Below are positions 25,004 to 33,770 of a stretch of DNA of 64,000 nt, piece by piece; position 1 is the stretch's first letter; each line of letters opens with the position of its first letter. The translations under genes were made by a program, and so were the position numbers. Where the stretch lies: positions 1-64,000 of the forward strand of contig CAKTRT010000003.1 in assembly GCA_934597535.1 (NCBI GenBank). Reading direction: 5' to 3'. Source of the DNA: an uncultured Oscillospiraceae bacterium. Lineage in GTDB: Bacteria; Bacillota; Clostridia; Oscillospirales; Oscillospiraceae. Below the pieces are notes generated by a model that had not been told where the DNA came from, did no database searches, and worked only from the letters and a program-made list of their open reading frames with translations.

Positions 25004-25978
25004 ATGAAGAAGATCGTTTCCCTTTTGCTCGCGCTGATGCTGGCGCTGTCTCTCGCTGCGTGCGGCGCGAAGTCTGCGGGCTCCGAGACTATGACGGGCA
25101 ACTACAACGGCTATGATTCGACGAAGGAAGACTACGACTTTACCGCGACAGAAGACGAAGCGGGAGACACAGGCGCGTGGAACGGCGGCGCACAGACCGG
25201 CTCGACCGCGGACAAAAGCCTTTCCGAGCGCGGCGTCAAGATGGTCTACAGCGCGAGCATCGAGATGCAGACGCTGGAATTTGACCGGGCCGCGCAGGAC
25301 ATCGCCGCGCTCGTGGAGAGCGTGGGCGGCTATTTCGAGCAGAAGAATTTCTCCAATTACTCGAGCGGCTACCGCCACGCAAGCTACACTGTGCGCGTGC
25401 CTGCTGAAACATTCACGGACTTCTGCGCACAGGTCGGCACGCTCTGCCATGTGACGTGGCAGAACGACACGGCGGAGAACATCAGCGAGCAGTATTACGA
25501 CACGCAGTCGCGCCTGGAAACGGCGCAGATCAAGCTGGAGCGTTTACAGGAACTGCTTCAAAAGGCGGAGAGCATGGAGGACATCATCACCATCGAGTCC
25601 GCCATCTCGGAGACGGAGTATGAGATCGAGAGCCTGTCCGGCACGATGCGGCATTACGACGCGCTGGTGGACTATGCGACTGTCAGCCTTGAAGTAAGTG
25701 AGGTCTATCGTCTCTCCGGCACGGAGGATGCGCCGAAGAGCTTTGGCGAAAAGCTTGCCAACGCCTTTACCGATGGCCTTGCCGCCACGGCTCAGGCACT
25801 GGAGGACTTTGCGGTGTGGCTGGCCTACAGCTGGCTCGACATCCTGATCTTTGCAGCGGTCGCGTTCGCGGCCGTGAAGCTCATCACCCGCCTGCGCCGC
25901 GGAAAGAAGCTGCCGAAGCTCGGTGGGAAAAAGAAAACCGCGGACACTCCCGCGGATGGAACGAAACCGGAGGATTAA
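25004..25978 (+). CDS. DUF4349 lipoprotein
   Basis: The ATG at 25,004 follows GAGGTGG. Residues 1-17 form a lipoprotein signal ending in LAAC, followed by an Asp/Gly/Thr-rich linker. The DUF4349 body comprises MVYSASIEMQTLEFD, VESVGGYFEQKNFSN, a long coiled-coil-like segment (about residues 170-215, LERLQELLQKAESMEDI) and a hydrophobic C-terminal helix with a basic Lys-rich tail. Members are membrane-attached with an extracytoplasmic domain; the role is unknown. It precedes an MBL-fold gene by 3 bp, so the two are one operon. Confidence 0.85.
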   Translation: MKKIVSLLLALMLALSLAACGAKSAGSETMTGNYNGYDSTKEDYDFTATEDEAGDTGAWNGGAQTGSTADKSLSERGVKMVYSASIEMQTLEFDRAAQDIAALVESVGGYFEQKNFSNYSSGYRHASYTVRVPAETFTDFCAQVGTLCHVTWQNDTAENISEQYYDTQSRLETAQIKLERLQELLQKAESMEDIITIESAISETEYEIESLSGTMRHYDALVDYATVSLEVSEVYRLSGTEDAPKSFGEKLANAFTDGLAATAQALEDFAVWLAYSWLDILIFAAVAFAAVKLITRLRRGKKLPKLGGKKKTADTPADGTKPED

Positions 25979-25981
25979 ACC

Positions 25982-26599
25982 ATGAACATCACCTGGCTGG
26001 GCCATTCGTGCTTTTTGATCGAGAGTGAGGGCTGGCGCGTTGTGCTCGACCCCTACTATGTAGAAACCTATCCCGCGCTGCACGTCGAGGCGGACGAGGC
26101 GCTTTGCTCGCACGGCCACCGCGACCACGCCTTTCTGGAGGCGGTGACGCTCTCGGGCCGCGATAAAACGGAGAGTCCGTTCACGATCGAGACGGTTTCG
26201 ACGTTCCACGATGACAAGCAGGGATCGCTGCGCGGAGAGAACACCATCCACATCCTGCGTGCCGAGGGACTGATGGTCGTGCACTGCGGTGACCTCGGCC
26301 ATGAGCTGAGCGACGAGCAGCTCGCGGCGGTCAGAGGCTGCGACGCGCTGCTCATCCCCGTCGGCGGGTATTACACGATCGACGCGAAGACGGCGAAAAA
26401 GGTCGCGGACGCGGTCGCGCCGCGCGTGATCGTGCCGATGCATTACCGTTTCGGCGCGCACGGCTATCCCGAGATCGGCACGCTGGATGAATTCCTGCCG
26501 CTGTACGAGGCAAAGGACATCCACAAACTTGCAGTCAACTCTTTTGAGCTGACGATGGCCGCGCCTGCGGGTGTCATCGTGCCGCGGTTTGCCGAATAA
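25982..26599 (+). CDS. MBL-fold metal-dependent hydrolase (UlaG-like)
   Basis: The 205-residue protein starts ITWLGHSCFLIES, as in UlaG-like lactonases, and has the metal motif SHGHRDHAF. An Asp ligand lies in VVHCGDLGH and the final His in PMHYRFG. UlaG hydrolyses ascorbate-6-phosphate lactone, but most small relatives have unknown substrates and act on phosphodiester or lactone bonds. It follows the DUF4349 lipoprotein gene and ends with a terminator. Confidence 0.85.
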   Translation: MNITWLGHSCFLIESEGWRVVLDPYYVETYPALHVEADEALCSHGHRDHAFLEAVTLSGRDKTESPFTIETVSTFHDDKQGSLRGENTIHILRAEGLMVVHCGDLGHELSDEQLAAVRGCDALLIPVGGYYTIDAKTAKKVADAVAPRVIVPMHYRFGAHGYPEIGTLDEFLPLYEAKDIHKLAVNSFELTMAAPAGVIVPRFAE

Positions 26600-26609
26600 A
26601 AGAAGAGAT

Positions 26610-26639
26610 GCAAAAGCCGCCCATCGGAGCGGCTTTTGC
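26610..26639 (+). terminator. Intrinsic terminator after the MBL-fold gene
   Basis: GCAAAAGCCGC pairs with GCGGCTTTTGC over an 8-nt loop; the T-run lies in the descending arm, so it could also act on the minus strand. Confidence 0.75.
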
Positions 26640-26701
26640 CGTATAAAGCCCGTCTATCCTGCGTAGAATGATAGCATCGAACGCCAAAAGGAGGACGGGA
26701 T

Positions 26702-27244
26702 ATGAAACGCGAGCTGCGCCGGTGGGAGATCGCCGGCTTTCTGGTGACGGCGGGCCTTGGTTCGCTGCTGCATTTTGTTTTCGACTGGTCGGGGCGGAGC
26801 CGTATCGTCGCGGCATTTGCGGCGGTGAACGAATCGACATGGGAGCACATGAAGCTGCTGTTCATCCCGTTTCTGCTGTTCACGGTGGCGGAGTTCATCG
26901 TGTTTTCCGAGGCGTTTCGGAATTTCTTTGCCGTCAAAGCGGTGGCTGTTCTGCTGGGGCTGATCGCCATCCCTGCGCTCTACTATACGCTTACCGGTAT
27001 GTTCGGCAAGCTCCCCGACTGGGTGAACGTCACGATCTTTTTCCTTGCTGACGCATTGATGTACTTTGTCAGCTGCCGCCTGCTGACCGAAGGGCGGTTG
27101 CGCGGGGGCGCGGCGCAGCTCATCGGATTTGCGGCGCTGTGGGCGCTGCTGTTTGCCTTTGTCTGGTTCACCTATCGCACGCCGCACCTGCCGCTGTTCC
27201 TTGATCCGGTGAGCGGCTGCTATGGGCTGGAATATGGCTGCTGA
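26702..27244 (+). CDS. DUF6512 family membrane protein
   Basis: The 180-residue protein has five hydrophobic segments. The signature WEIAGFLVTAGLGSLLHFVFDW and AAVNESTWEHMKLLFIP matches the DUF6512 family found in many Clostridia. The conserved Glu-His pair in ESTWEHMK could bind a metal or proton, but no function is known. AGGAGG lies before the ATG. It is a single-gene unit between two terminators. Confidence 0.8.
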   Translation: MKRELRRWEIAGFLVTAGLGSLLHFVFDWSGRSRIVAAFAAVNESTWEHMKLLFIPFLLFTVAEFIVFSEAFRNFFAVKAVAVLLGLIAIPALYYTLTGMFGKLPDWVNVTIFFLADALMYFVSCRLLTEGRLRGGAAQLIGFAALWALLFAFVWFTYRTPHLPLFLDPVSGCYGLEYGC

Positions 27245-27277
27245 GAAAGAATTTGACAAAAACAATACAAATAGTAT

Positions 27278-27310
27278 ACGGCGCTGCATTCCTGCAAAAT
27301 GCAGCGCCGT
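27278..27310 (+). terminator. Intrinsic terminator after the DUF6512 gene
   Basis: A 13-bp stem (ACGGCGCTGCATT and its complement) with a 7-nt loop is followed by CTTTTGCGCTTTT. Confidence 0.8.
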
Positions 27311-27753
27311 CTTTTGCGCTTTTCCCGGCGATCCCTGGGAGGGGGATCACGGCAGAAGTTGGCAAAAAGCGACAGCAGCGGCTTTTTCCAAACATTCCAT
27401 ACCACTTTCCGCCGGCCGGCGCGCAATTCGGACAAATTAACATAAAGTGGTTGATAAATCGGTACTACAAAGAGTTATCCACAGTTTCCACAGACTTTTC
27501 CACAAGAGCGGAGTGTGAAAAAACGCTTTGATATCTCAGCATATTCCCGAATTAAAATAGGCGCAGTCAGGAAAACACAGTGCGCTTGAGGGTTATGTCG
27601 AAATTTACATAATCCTGCAGCAGTGGCATGGATCACAGAACATCCTTTCGAGTGGTTGCCATAATCAATTGGATTTGCAAGCCGAATCATTTTTCTGTCA
27701 AAACGACAAGGCGCGAGCCTTGTCAAAGAAACCCTGCTTTGCCGCGATATGGT
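27311..27753. other. 443-bp gene-free region with DnaA-box-like and dyad sequences
   Basis: Both neighbouring genes end here (convergent) and no frame inside is convincing. The stretch is more AT-rich than its surroundings and contains three DnaA-box-like 9-mers (27,475-27,504). A loose dyad (GGTTATGT with ACATAATCC, 27,591-27,615) and a perfect hairpin with a GCGA loop (27,705-27,724) also lie here. Confidence 0.6.
27475..27504 (+). promoter_or_regulatory. Cluster of three DnaA-box-like 9-mers
   Basis: TTATCCACA (27,475-27,483) is a perfect consensus DnaA box. GTTTCCACA (27,484-27,492) abuts it and TTTTCCACA (27,496-27,504) follows, all on the same strand. No dnaA, dnaN or rpmH is nearby, so this is not evidently the main origin. 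A DnaA-titrating or reactivating site is possible. Confidence 0.4.
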
Positions 27754-27795
27754 AAGGAAGGGCGGCGTTCTCTTTAGAGAACACCGCCCTTCCTT
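27754..27795 (-). terminator. Intrinsic terminator after tsaD
   Basis: Two 20-base arms pair with one G-T or mismatch position around a 2-nt gap (effective loop inside TCTTTAGA). It lies seven bases downstream of the tsaD stop on the minus strand. Confidence 0.8.
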
Positions 27796-27802
27796 TGTGA
27801 TC

Positions 27803-28825
27803 TTACGGCCATGCGATCGGATCGTCGATATCGCGGGTGGCATACGCATTGAGTGACCAGTCCGCCCGCGCGCCGGCGAGATATTCGTAATACCCCTGCG
27901 CGCCGATCATCGCGCCGTTGTCGCCGCATAGCTTGAGCGGCGGCATGTAGAGCCGGTAGCCGTGCTTTCGGCACTCCTTTTCGAGTTCTGCGCGGATGAA
28001 CGAGTTGGCAGCCACGCCGCCTGCGGCGACGAGCACCTTGCGCCCGCTCTGCCGCATGGCGAGCATCGCGCGCGGGACGAGCTCATCGACGACGGCCTGC
28101 GTGAAGTCGCGCGCAAGCGCCGCGCGGTCGAGCTGCTTGACGGTCTGCTCGGCGTTGTGGGCAAGGTTCACGACGGAAGTCTTGAGGCCCGAGAAGCTCA
28201 TATCGAGAGGGCAGCCGTCGATCTTTGCGCGCGGCAGCTCATAGACGCCGCCCTCGCTCTCGTGGGCGAGCTTGTCCATTGCCGCGCCGCCGGGGTAGGG
28301 AAGACCCAGCACGCGCGCAGCCTTGTCGAAGCACTCGCCCGCCGCGTCGTCGCGCGTTGCGCCGAGAAGCGCAAAGTCCGTGTAGCCGCGCACATCGACG
28401 AGAAGGGTGTTGCCGCCGGACATGCACAGCGCCAAAAACGGCGGCTCAAGCTCCGGAAATGCTAAATAGTTCGCCGCGATATGGCCACGGATGTGGTGCA
28501 CGGGGATGAGCGGCACATTCAGCGCGTAGGCCGCGCTCTTGGCGAAGTTCAGCCCAACAAGCACCGCGCCTATGAGACCCGGCGCGTAGGTCGCAGCCAC
28601 GGCGTCGATATCCTTTTTGGTAATGCCTGCCTCCCTGAGCGCCTGATCGGTCAGCGCGGCGATGGCCTCGATGTGCTTACGCGACGCGATCTCCGGCACG
28701 ACGCCGCCGTAGAGTGCGTGCAGGTCGGCCTGCGACGCGATGGCGTCGGAGAGAATTTTTCGTCCGTCCTCGACGACCGCGACGGCGGTCTCGTCGCAGG
28801 AGGACTCGAAAGCGAGAATTTTCAT
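27803..28825 (-). CDS. tsaD: tRNA N6-adenosine threonylcarbamoyltransferase
   Basis: TsaD moves the threonylcarbamoyl group onto A37 of ANN-decoding tRNAs, working with TsaB and TsaE. The 340-residue protein has the full set of motifs: FESSCDETAVAVV, YGGVVPEIASRKH, the iron ligands His111 and His115 in VHHIRGHIAANY, LCMSGGNTLLV and AAGGVAANSFIR. Its ATG overlaps the stop of rimI (ATGA), a common arrangement of tsaB-rimI-tsaD operons, though tsaB is not seen here. Confidence 0.95.
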   Translation of the reverse strand: MKILAFESSCDETAVAVVEDGRKILSDAIASQADLHALYGGVVPEIASRKHIEAIAALTDQALREAGITKKDIDAVAATYAPGLIGAVLVGLNFAKSAAYALNVPLIPVHHIRGHIAANYLAFPELEPPFLALCMSGGNTLLVDVRGYTDFALLGATRDDAAGECFDKAARVLGLPYPGGAAMDKLAHESEGGVYELPRAKIDGCPLDMSFSGLKTSVVNLAHNAEQTVKQLDRAALARDFTQAVVDELVPRAMLAMRQSGRKVLVAAGGVAANSFIRAELEKECRKHGYRLYMPPLKLCGDNGAMIGAQGYYEYLAGARADWSLNAYATRDIDDPIAWP

Positions 28826-29310
28826 TGCTGCGCCTCCGCTTCTGCCGCGCCGAATTCCTTCGTCATGATGATGGCGTCCTCTTTCGGGTGGTCGTAGTAG
28901 TTCTTGCGGCGGCCCACGCCGCGGAAGCCGCGGCTGCCGTAGAGCGCGATGGCGGCATAGTTGCTCTCGCGCACCTCCAGCGTCAAGAACGCGAGACCGC
29001 TGCCCTCGGCAAAGCGGATAAACACGTCGAGAAGCTGACCCGCCACACCGCCGCGGCGGCAGTCGGGGCGGACGGCCATCTTGGTGATGCAGCCCTCGTC
29101 CGCGACGGCGAGCAGCCCTGCGTAGCCGACGACGCTGCCGTTTTCCGCGTCCAGTGCGACTAAGAAGGCGGAGCACGCATTCTCAAGCTCCTCTGCAAGC
29201 ATGTTGCGCGACCAGGGGTTCGAGAAGCACGCGCGTTCAAGGTCGGCCACGTCATTCAAATATTCGTTCGTCATCGGCACGATGCGGACTTTTTTCTTCA
29301 GCTGTTCCAT
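28822..29310 (-). CDS. rimI: Ribosomal protein S18-alanine N-acetyltransferase
   Basis: The 162-residue GNAT protein has IVPMTNEYLNDVADLERACF and FSNPWSRNMLAEEL, a region typical of RimI. The acetyl-CoA loop is in VRPDCRRGGVAGQLL, and LTLEVRESNYAAIALYGSRGF carries the conserved Asn and Tyr. It acetylates the N-terminus of ribosomal S18 or other proteins. It overlaps tsaD downstream by four bases and follows polA by 13 bp, so polA-rimI-tsaD is one leftward unit. Confidence 0.9.
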   Translation of the reverse strand: MEQLKKKVRIVPMTNEYLNDVADLERACFSNPWSRNMLAEELENACSAFLVALDAENGSVVGYAGLLAVADEGCITKMAVRPDCRRGGVAGQLLDVFIRFAEGSGLAFLTLEVRESNYAAIALYGSRGFRGVGRRKNYYDHPKEDAIIMTKEFGAAEAEAQQ

Positions 29311-29323
29311 GGGTTTCCTCCGG

Positions 29324-31975
29324 TCATTTGGCTTCGAGCCAGTTTTTGCCCCAGTGGGCCTCGGCAGTCAGGGGGACGGAGAGGTGTACCGCGCCCTCCA
29401 TCTCCTCGGTGAGAAGCTGCGCGACCGTCTCCTTTTCCTCCTCAGGGCACTCGACGATCAGCTCGTCGTGCACCTGCAAAATGAGCCTTGCTTTTAAGCT
29501 TTCCCTGCGCAGACGTTCATCGACGCGCACCATCGCGAGCTTGATGACGTCTGCGGCTGTGCCCTGAATGGGCATATTGCGCGCGACGCGCTCGCCGAAC
29601 GATCTTGTGTTGAAGTTGCTCGCCGTCAGCTCGGGCAGCGCGCGGCGGCGGTGCATCAGCGTTTCGACGTAGCCGCGCCCCTTCGCCTGCGTGACGACCT
29701 CATCCATATAGCGGCGGATGCCGGGGAAGCGCTCAAAGTACGTCTCGATATATTCTTTCGCCTCGTACACCGGCACGCCGATGTCCTGCGCGAGCGAGAA
29801 GGCGGAAATGCCGTACACGATGCCGAAATTGACGGCCTTCGCGTGCGAGCGCATCTGCTTGGTGACATGATCGGTCGGCACACCGAAGACCTGCGCGGCT
29901 GTGACGGTGTGGATGTCCTCGCCGCTGATAAACGCCTGCTTCATCGCCTCATCGTCCGCAATGTGGGCGAGCAGCCGCAGTTCGATCTGGCTGTAGTCCG
30001 CATCGACGAGCACGCAGCCGTCCGCAGGGATGAACATGCGGCGGAACTCGCTGCCGAGCTGTGTGCGCGTGGGGATATTCTGCAAATTCGGCTCCGTCGA
30101 GCTCAACCGGCCCGTCGCCGTGACGGTCATCTGGAAGCTCGTGTGGATGCGGCCGTCGGGCGCGACGACCTTCAAAAGACCGTCGCAGTAGGTCGAGCGG
30201 AATTTCGCGTACTGGCGGTACTGCAAGACCTCTTCGACGATGGGGCTCTCCCACCTGAGCTTTTCAAGCACGTCCGCGTTCGTTGACCAGCCGGTCTTCG
30301 TCTTCTTGCCGTGCGGGAGATGCAAGCGCTCAAAGAGCACCTCGCCGAGCTGCTTGGGGGAGTTGATATTGAACGATCCGCCCGCTTCTTCGTAGATGCG
30401 CTGCTCGAGCGTCTTGAGCTGTGCCTCCATCTCGCTGCCAAAGGCCGCGAGGGCGTTGGCGTCCACGCGCATGCCCGTATGCTCCATGTGTGCGAGCACG
30501 GCGCAGAGGGGCAGCTCTACCTTATAATAAAGCTCGTGCAGCTCACGCTTTTCAAGTTCGGGGGCGAACGTCTCATGCAGCGCGCCGACAGCGGAAGTGT
30601 AAACGTGGAACGCCGTCTCGGCCTCGGCCGTGTCGCCGAGCATCGAGAACGCTTCGGAATCCAAGTGCTTCGGCTCGGCGAGCGTCTGGTGGAAGTAAGC
30701 GGCGAAAAGCGACGCGATGTCGTACTTGCCCGCCGTCGCGTCGAGCAGATACCCCGCGAGCGCGACGTCGAAGACGAAGCCCTCGATGGGAAGATCGTTT
30801 TCGAGCAGCGTGCGCTGGAGATCCTTGACGTTATAGCTGACCTTTTTAATGTCAGAAGAGAACAGCGCGCGCAGCAGCGCGTTCCAGTCACCCTCGTAGC
30901 GGTTGAAGTAGAATTCGGCGGAAACGGAGGTGTGTTCGCCTGTATCGCAGTCAACGATCACGCCCGAGAGGTCGGGCAGCGCCAGCAGCGTTACATGCTC
31001 CGCCTTGCGGAAGAGCGCAAGATATTCCTCCGCCTTTTCTGCGGTGGTCACGGCCTCGGCGGTCGCGGTGAGGTCGATCGGCTCCTCGGCGGCGGGGACA
31101 TCGGCGGACGGCTTGAGGCCGTATTTGTCAATGAGTTTGGTAAATTCCAGCTTCATAAAGAGCGGATAGAGCGCGTCCGACGGTGCTTTGCGCAGGTTGT
31201 CCTGCGGGGCAAATTCGAGCGGCGCGTCCGTCACGATGGTCGCAAGGCGGAAGCTTTGGCGCGCGCTCTCTTCTCCCTCGGCGAGCTTTTTGATGACGTT
31301 GGGTCTTGCTTCAATATCGGGGAGCAGCCGGTAGATCTCGTCGATGCTCTGATATTTCTGAATGAGCGCCATGGCCGTCTTTTCGCCCACGCCCGGCACG
31401 CCGGGGATATTGTCGCTCGCGTCGCCCATCAGGGCCTTGAGATCGACGATGTGGATGGGGGCGAAGCCGTAGACTTCACGGAAGCTCTCGGGCGTCATGT
31501 CCTTTGTCGTGGTCTGGCCCATGCGCGTGGAGATGAGCTTGACGGTCGTGCGGTCGGTCACGAGCTGCAAAGAGTCCTTATCTCCCGTGGCGGCGACACA
31601 GTCCCATCCCGCGCTTTCGCATTTGCGCGAGATCGTGCCGATCAGGTCGTCCGCTTCAAAGCCCGCGAGCTCGTAGCGGGGAATGTTCATCGCGTCGAGC
31701 ACATCCTTGAGCACCGGCATCTGCATGGCGAGTTCTTCTGGCATGGCGTGGCGCGTAGCCTTGTAGCCCTCGTACTCGAGATGGCGGAACGTTGGCTCGC
31801 GGCGGTCGAAGGCGACGCACAGCGCCTCGGGCTTTTCCTCATCCAAAAGACGGCTGAGCATCGTCAGAAAGCCGAAGATCGCGTGGGTAAAAAAACCGTC
31901 GCGCGTTGTCAGCGGGCGGACGCCGTAGTAGGCGCGGTTGACGATGGAGTTGCCGTCGAGTACCATCAGCTTCAC
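29324..31975 (-). CDS. polA: DNA polymerase I
   Basis: The 883-residue protein has the three-part layout of bacterial Pol I. The 5'-nuclease domain (about 1-290) includes VAFDRREPTFRH and VPGVGEKTAMALIQKY. A 3'-5' exonuclease-like domain (about 310-470) has lost the DxE motif expected near its start (the strand reads LLALPDLSGV), so proofreading is probably absent, as in other Firmicutes. The polymerase domain has motif A DYSQIELRLLAHIADD, motif B RSHAKAVNFGIVYG and motif C QVHDELIVE. It works in Okazaki-fragment maturation and repair. Confidence 0.95.
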   Translation of the reverse strand: MKLMVLDGNSIVNRAYYGVRPLTTRDGFFTHAIFGFLTMLSRLLDEEKPEALCVAFDRREPTFRHLEYEGYKATRHAMPEELAMQMPVLKDVLDAMNIPRYELAGFEADDLIGTISRKCESAGWDCVAATGDKDSLQLVTDRTTVKLISTRMGQTTTKDMTPESFREVYGFAPIHIVDLKALMGDASDNIPGVPGVGEKTAMALIQKYQSIDEIYRLLPDIEARPNVIKKLAEGEESARQSFRLATIVTDAPLEFAPQDNLRKAPSDALYPLFMKLEFTKLIDKYGLKPSADVPAAEEPIDLTATAEAVTTAEKAEEYLALFRKAEHVTLLALPDLSGVIVDCDTGEHTSVSAEFYFNRYEGDWNALLRALFSSDIKKVSYNVKDLQRTLLENDLPIEGFVFDVALAGYLLDATAGKYDIASLFAAYFHQTLAEPKHLDSEAFSMLGDTAEAETAFHVYTSAVGALHETFAPELEKRELHELYYKVELPLCAVLAHMEHTGMRVDANALAAFGSEMEAQLKTLEQRIYEEAGGSFNINSPKQLGEVLFERLHLPHGKKTKTGWSTNADVLEKLRWESPIVEEVLQYRQYAKFRSTYCDGLLKVVAPDGRIHTSFQMTVTATGRLSSTEPNLQNIPTRTQLGSEFRRMFIPADGCVLVDADYSQIELRLLAHIADDEAMKQAFISGEDIHTVTAAQVFGVPTDHVTKQMRSHAKAVNFGIVYGISAFSLAQDIGVPVYEAKEYIETYFERFPGIRRYMDEVVTQAKGRGYVETLMHRRRALPELTASNFNTRSFGERVARNMPIQGTAADVIKLAMVRVDERLRRESLKARLILQVHDELIVECPEEEKETVAQLLTEEMEGAVHLSVPLTAEAHWGKNWLEAK

Positions 31976-32099
31976 GCGGGATCCCTCCTGAAAGCAAAAT
32001 CTTTTTTATCAGTATACCGCAGCGCGAGCCAAAACACAACAGCAAGTGCGCGCCGCCGGCGCGCTGACGGAAGAAATTGGAATAAATAAGAGACAGTGC

Positions 32100-32128
32100 T
32101 TGCTTTTTCTTGTCGAAGCCTTTATAAT
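32100..32128 (+). promoter_or_regulatory. Sigma-A promoter of the NCS2 permease gene
   Basis: TTGCTT (32,100-32,105), 17-bp spacer, perfect TATAAT (32,123-32,128), 75 bp before the start codon. I see no purine-riboswitch core in the leader. Confidence 0.65.
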
Positions 32129-32202
32129 GTAAACTGCAAATTTGTTTTGCATCCCGAAAATCTTTCAGGAGAACATGTCAGAACATAAGAAAGGGAGAAA
32201 TT

Positions 32203-33636
32203 ATGGAAAAACTGTTCAAGCTCCAGGCCAACGGTACGACCGTGCGTACAGAGATCCTTGCCGGTCTTACCACGTTTATGACCATGGCCTACATCATCGC
32301 GCTCAACCCGAACCTGCTGACTAATTTTGCAGTGGGTACGCCGCTGTGGAACGGCGTCTTCCTCGCCACCTGCATCGCCTCGGCGATCGGCACGATCTGC
32401 ATGGCGTTTCTTGCCAACAAGCCGTTCGTCATGGCGCCGGGTATGGGACTCAACAGCTTCTTTGCCGTTGTCGTTGCCAACATTGCCGTTATCAACAGCT
32501 GCGAGTATGAAACTGCCTTCCAGGCGGCGCTCGTCATCATTCTTGTCGAAGGCATCGTGTTCCTCGTTCTCACGCTTTTAAAGGTGCGCGAGAAGATCGT
32601 CGAGGCCATTCCTCTCGGCGTGCGCTACGGCATTGCCCCCGCCATCGGCCTGATGCTGATGAACGTGGGCCTTGGCTCCAACATCGGCATCTATGCCGAG
32701 GGCAACGGCTTTACCAGCCCCTTCTACATGATGCGCGACTTCTTCGGCGCGCTCACGCCCAGCGTCATCAAGGGCAGCATGGGCGAAGTCGGCTACAACA
32801 CGATGGTTCTGACCGTTGTGACCGCGTTCCTCGGCGTATTCGTCATGGTCGTTCTCGCCAAGAAGGGTGTGAAGGCGGCGGTGCTGCTCGGCATGCTGTT
32901 CTCGTCTGTCATCTACTGGGCGGGCAGCGCCATCTTCCTGCATGTCAATCCATTTGAGAGCCTGGCCACCGCGAGCTTTGTCCCGCCTTTTGCCGATATG
33001 GTCTCCACCACGCTGTTCAAGTTTGACTTTGCGGGCTTTATGAACATCGGCTGGTTCACCGCCATCACGCTCGTCATCACCTTCTGCATGATCGACATGT
33101 TCGACACCATCGGTACGCTCGTCGGCACGGCCTCCCGCGCCGGCATGGTCGATAAGGACGGCAACATGCCCCAGATGAAGGAAGCGCTGCTCTCCGACGC
33201 TATCGGTACGGTCGCGGGCGCCTGCACCGGCACCTCCACCGTCACGACGTTCATTGAGTCTGCCTCCGGCGTGGAAGCGGGCGGCCGCACGGGCCTGACC
33301 GCGCTGACCACGGCCATCCTGTTCCTTGCCTGCATGTTCCTTGCCCCTGTTGCCGCCGTCATCCCCGGCGCTGCTACCTCCGCCGCACTCATCTATGTCG
33401 GCGTGCTGATGCTTCAGGGTCTCAAGAATGTGGACTTCAGCGACATGGACCAGATGCTGCCGGTGTCTATCATGCTCATCGGTATGCCGATCTCCGGCTC
33501 CATTGGTCATGCCATCGGCCTCGGCCTCATCTCCTACACCTTTGTCAAGGTCTTCTCCGGCAAGGCTAAGGACGTCAGCGTGCTGACCTATGTCATCTCT
33601 GCCCTGTTCCTCATCAAGTTCTTTGCTGTTGTGTAA
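32203..33636 (+). CDS. NCS2 family purine permease (AzgA/PbuG-like)
   Basis: The 477-residue membrane protein has about thirteen hydrophobic segments and the AzgA-group motifs: GLTTFMTMAYIIALNP at the start, NKPFVMAPGMGLNSFFA, and FCMIDMFDTIGTLVGT with the conserved Asp and Glu region. GTSTVTTFIESASGVEAGGRTG follows. Characterised members take up hypoxanthine, guanine or adenine with protons. AAGGGAG precedes the ATG. It is a single-gene unit with its own promoter and terminator. Confidence 0.92.
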   Translation: MEKLFKLQANGTTVRTEILAGLTTFMTMAYIIALNPNLLTNFAVGTPLWNGVFLATCIASAIGTICMAFLANKPFVMAPGMGLNSFFAVVVANIAVINSCEYETAFQAALVIILVEGIVFLVLTLLKVREKIVEAIPLGVRYGIAPAIGLMLMNVGLGSNIGIYAEGNGFTSPFYMMRDFFGALTPSVIKGSMGEVGYNTMVLTVVTAFLGVFVMVVLAKKGVKAAVLLGMLFSSVIYWAGSAIFLHVNPFESLATASFVPPFADMVSTTLFKFDFAGFMNIGWFTAITLVITFCMIDMFDTIGTLVGTASRAGMVDKDGNMPQMKEALLSDAIGTVAGACTGTSTVTTFIESASGVEAGGRTGLTALTTAILFLACMFLAPVAAVIPGAATSAALIYVGVLMLQGLKNVDFSDMDQMLPVSIMLIGMPISGSIGHAIGLGLISYTFVKVFSGKAKDVSVLTYVISALFLIKFFAVV

Positions 33637-33652
33637 GTGATAGTTCCGATTG

Positions 33653-33684
33653 AAAAAGAGAGCGTCTTCGGACGCTCTCTTTTT
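33653..33684 (+). terminator. Intrinsic terminator after the permease gene
   Basis: A 14-bp stem capped by a TTCG tetraloop ends in an uninterrupted T-run. Confidence 0.9.
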
Positions 33685-33697
33685 TTGCGTGCGGCGC

Positions 33698-33725
33698 TTG
33701 ACAAAGCACAAGAAGGTGCTATAAT
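33698..33725 (+). promoter_or_regulatory. Sigma-A promoter of the TetR-type gene
   Basis: TTGACA (33,698-33,703), 16-bp spacer, TATAAT (33,720-33,725), 45 bp before the ATG. Confidence 0.75.
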
Positions 33726-33770
33726 AGCAACGCTTGTTGCAGAACAATAGTTTTAATAAGGGGGGATCCC

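Noticed and set aside
27311-27753. Main chromosomal origin
   Set aside because: Only three DnaA-like boxes, no clear unwinding element, and none of dnaA, dnaN, rpmH or gidA nearby.
31976-32202. Purine riboswitch before the NCS2 permease
   Set aside because: No TATA-flanked P1 stem, no GTCTCTAC-type core and no terminator in the leader.
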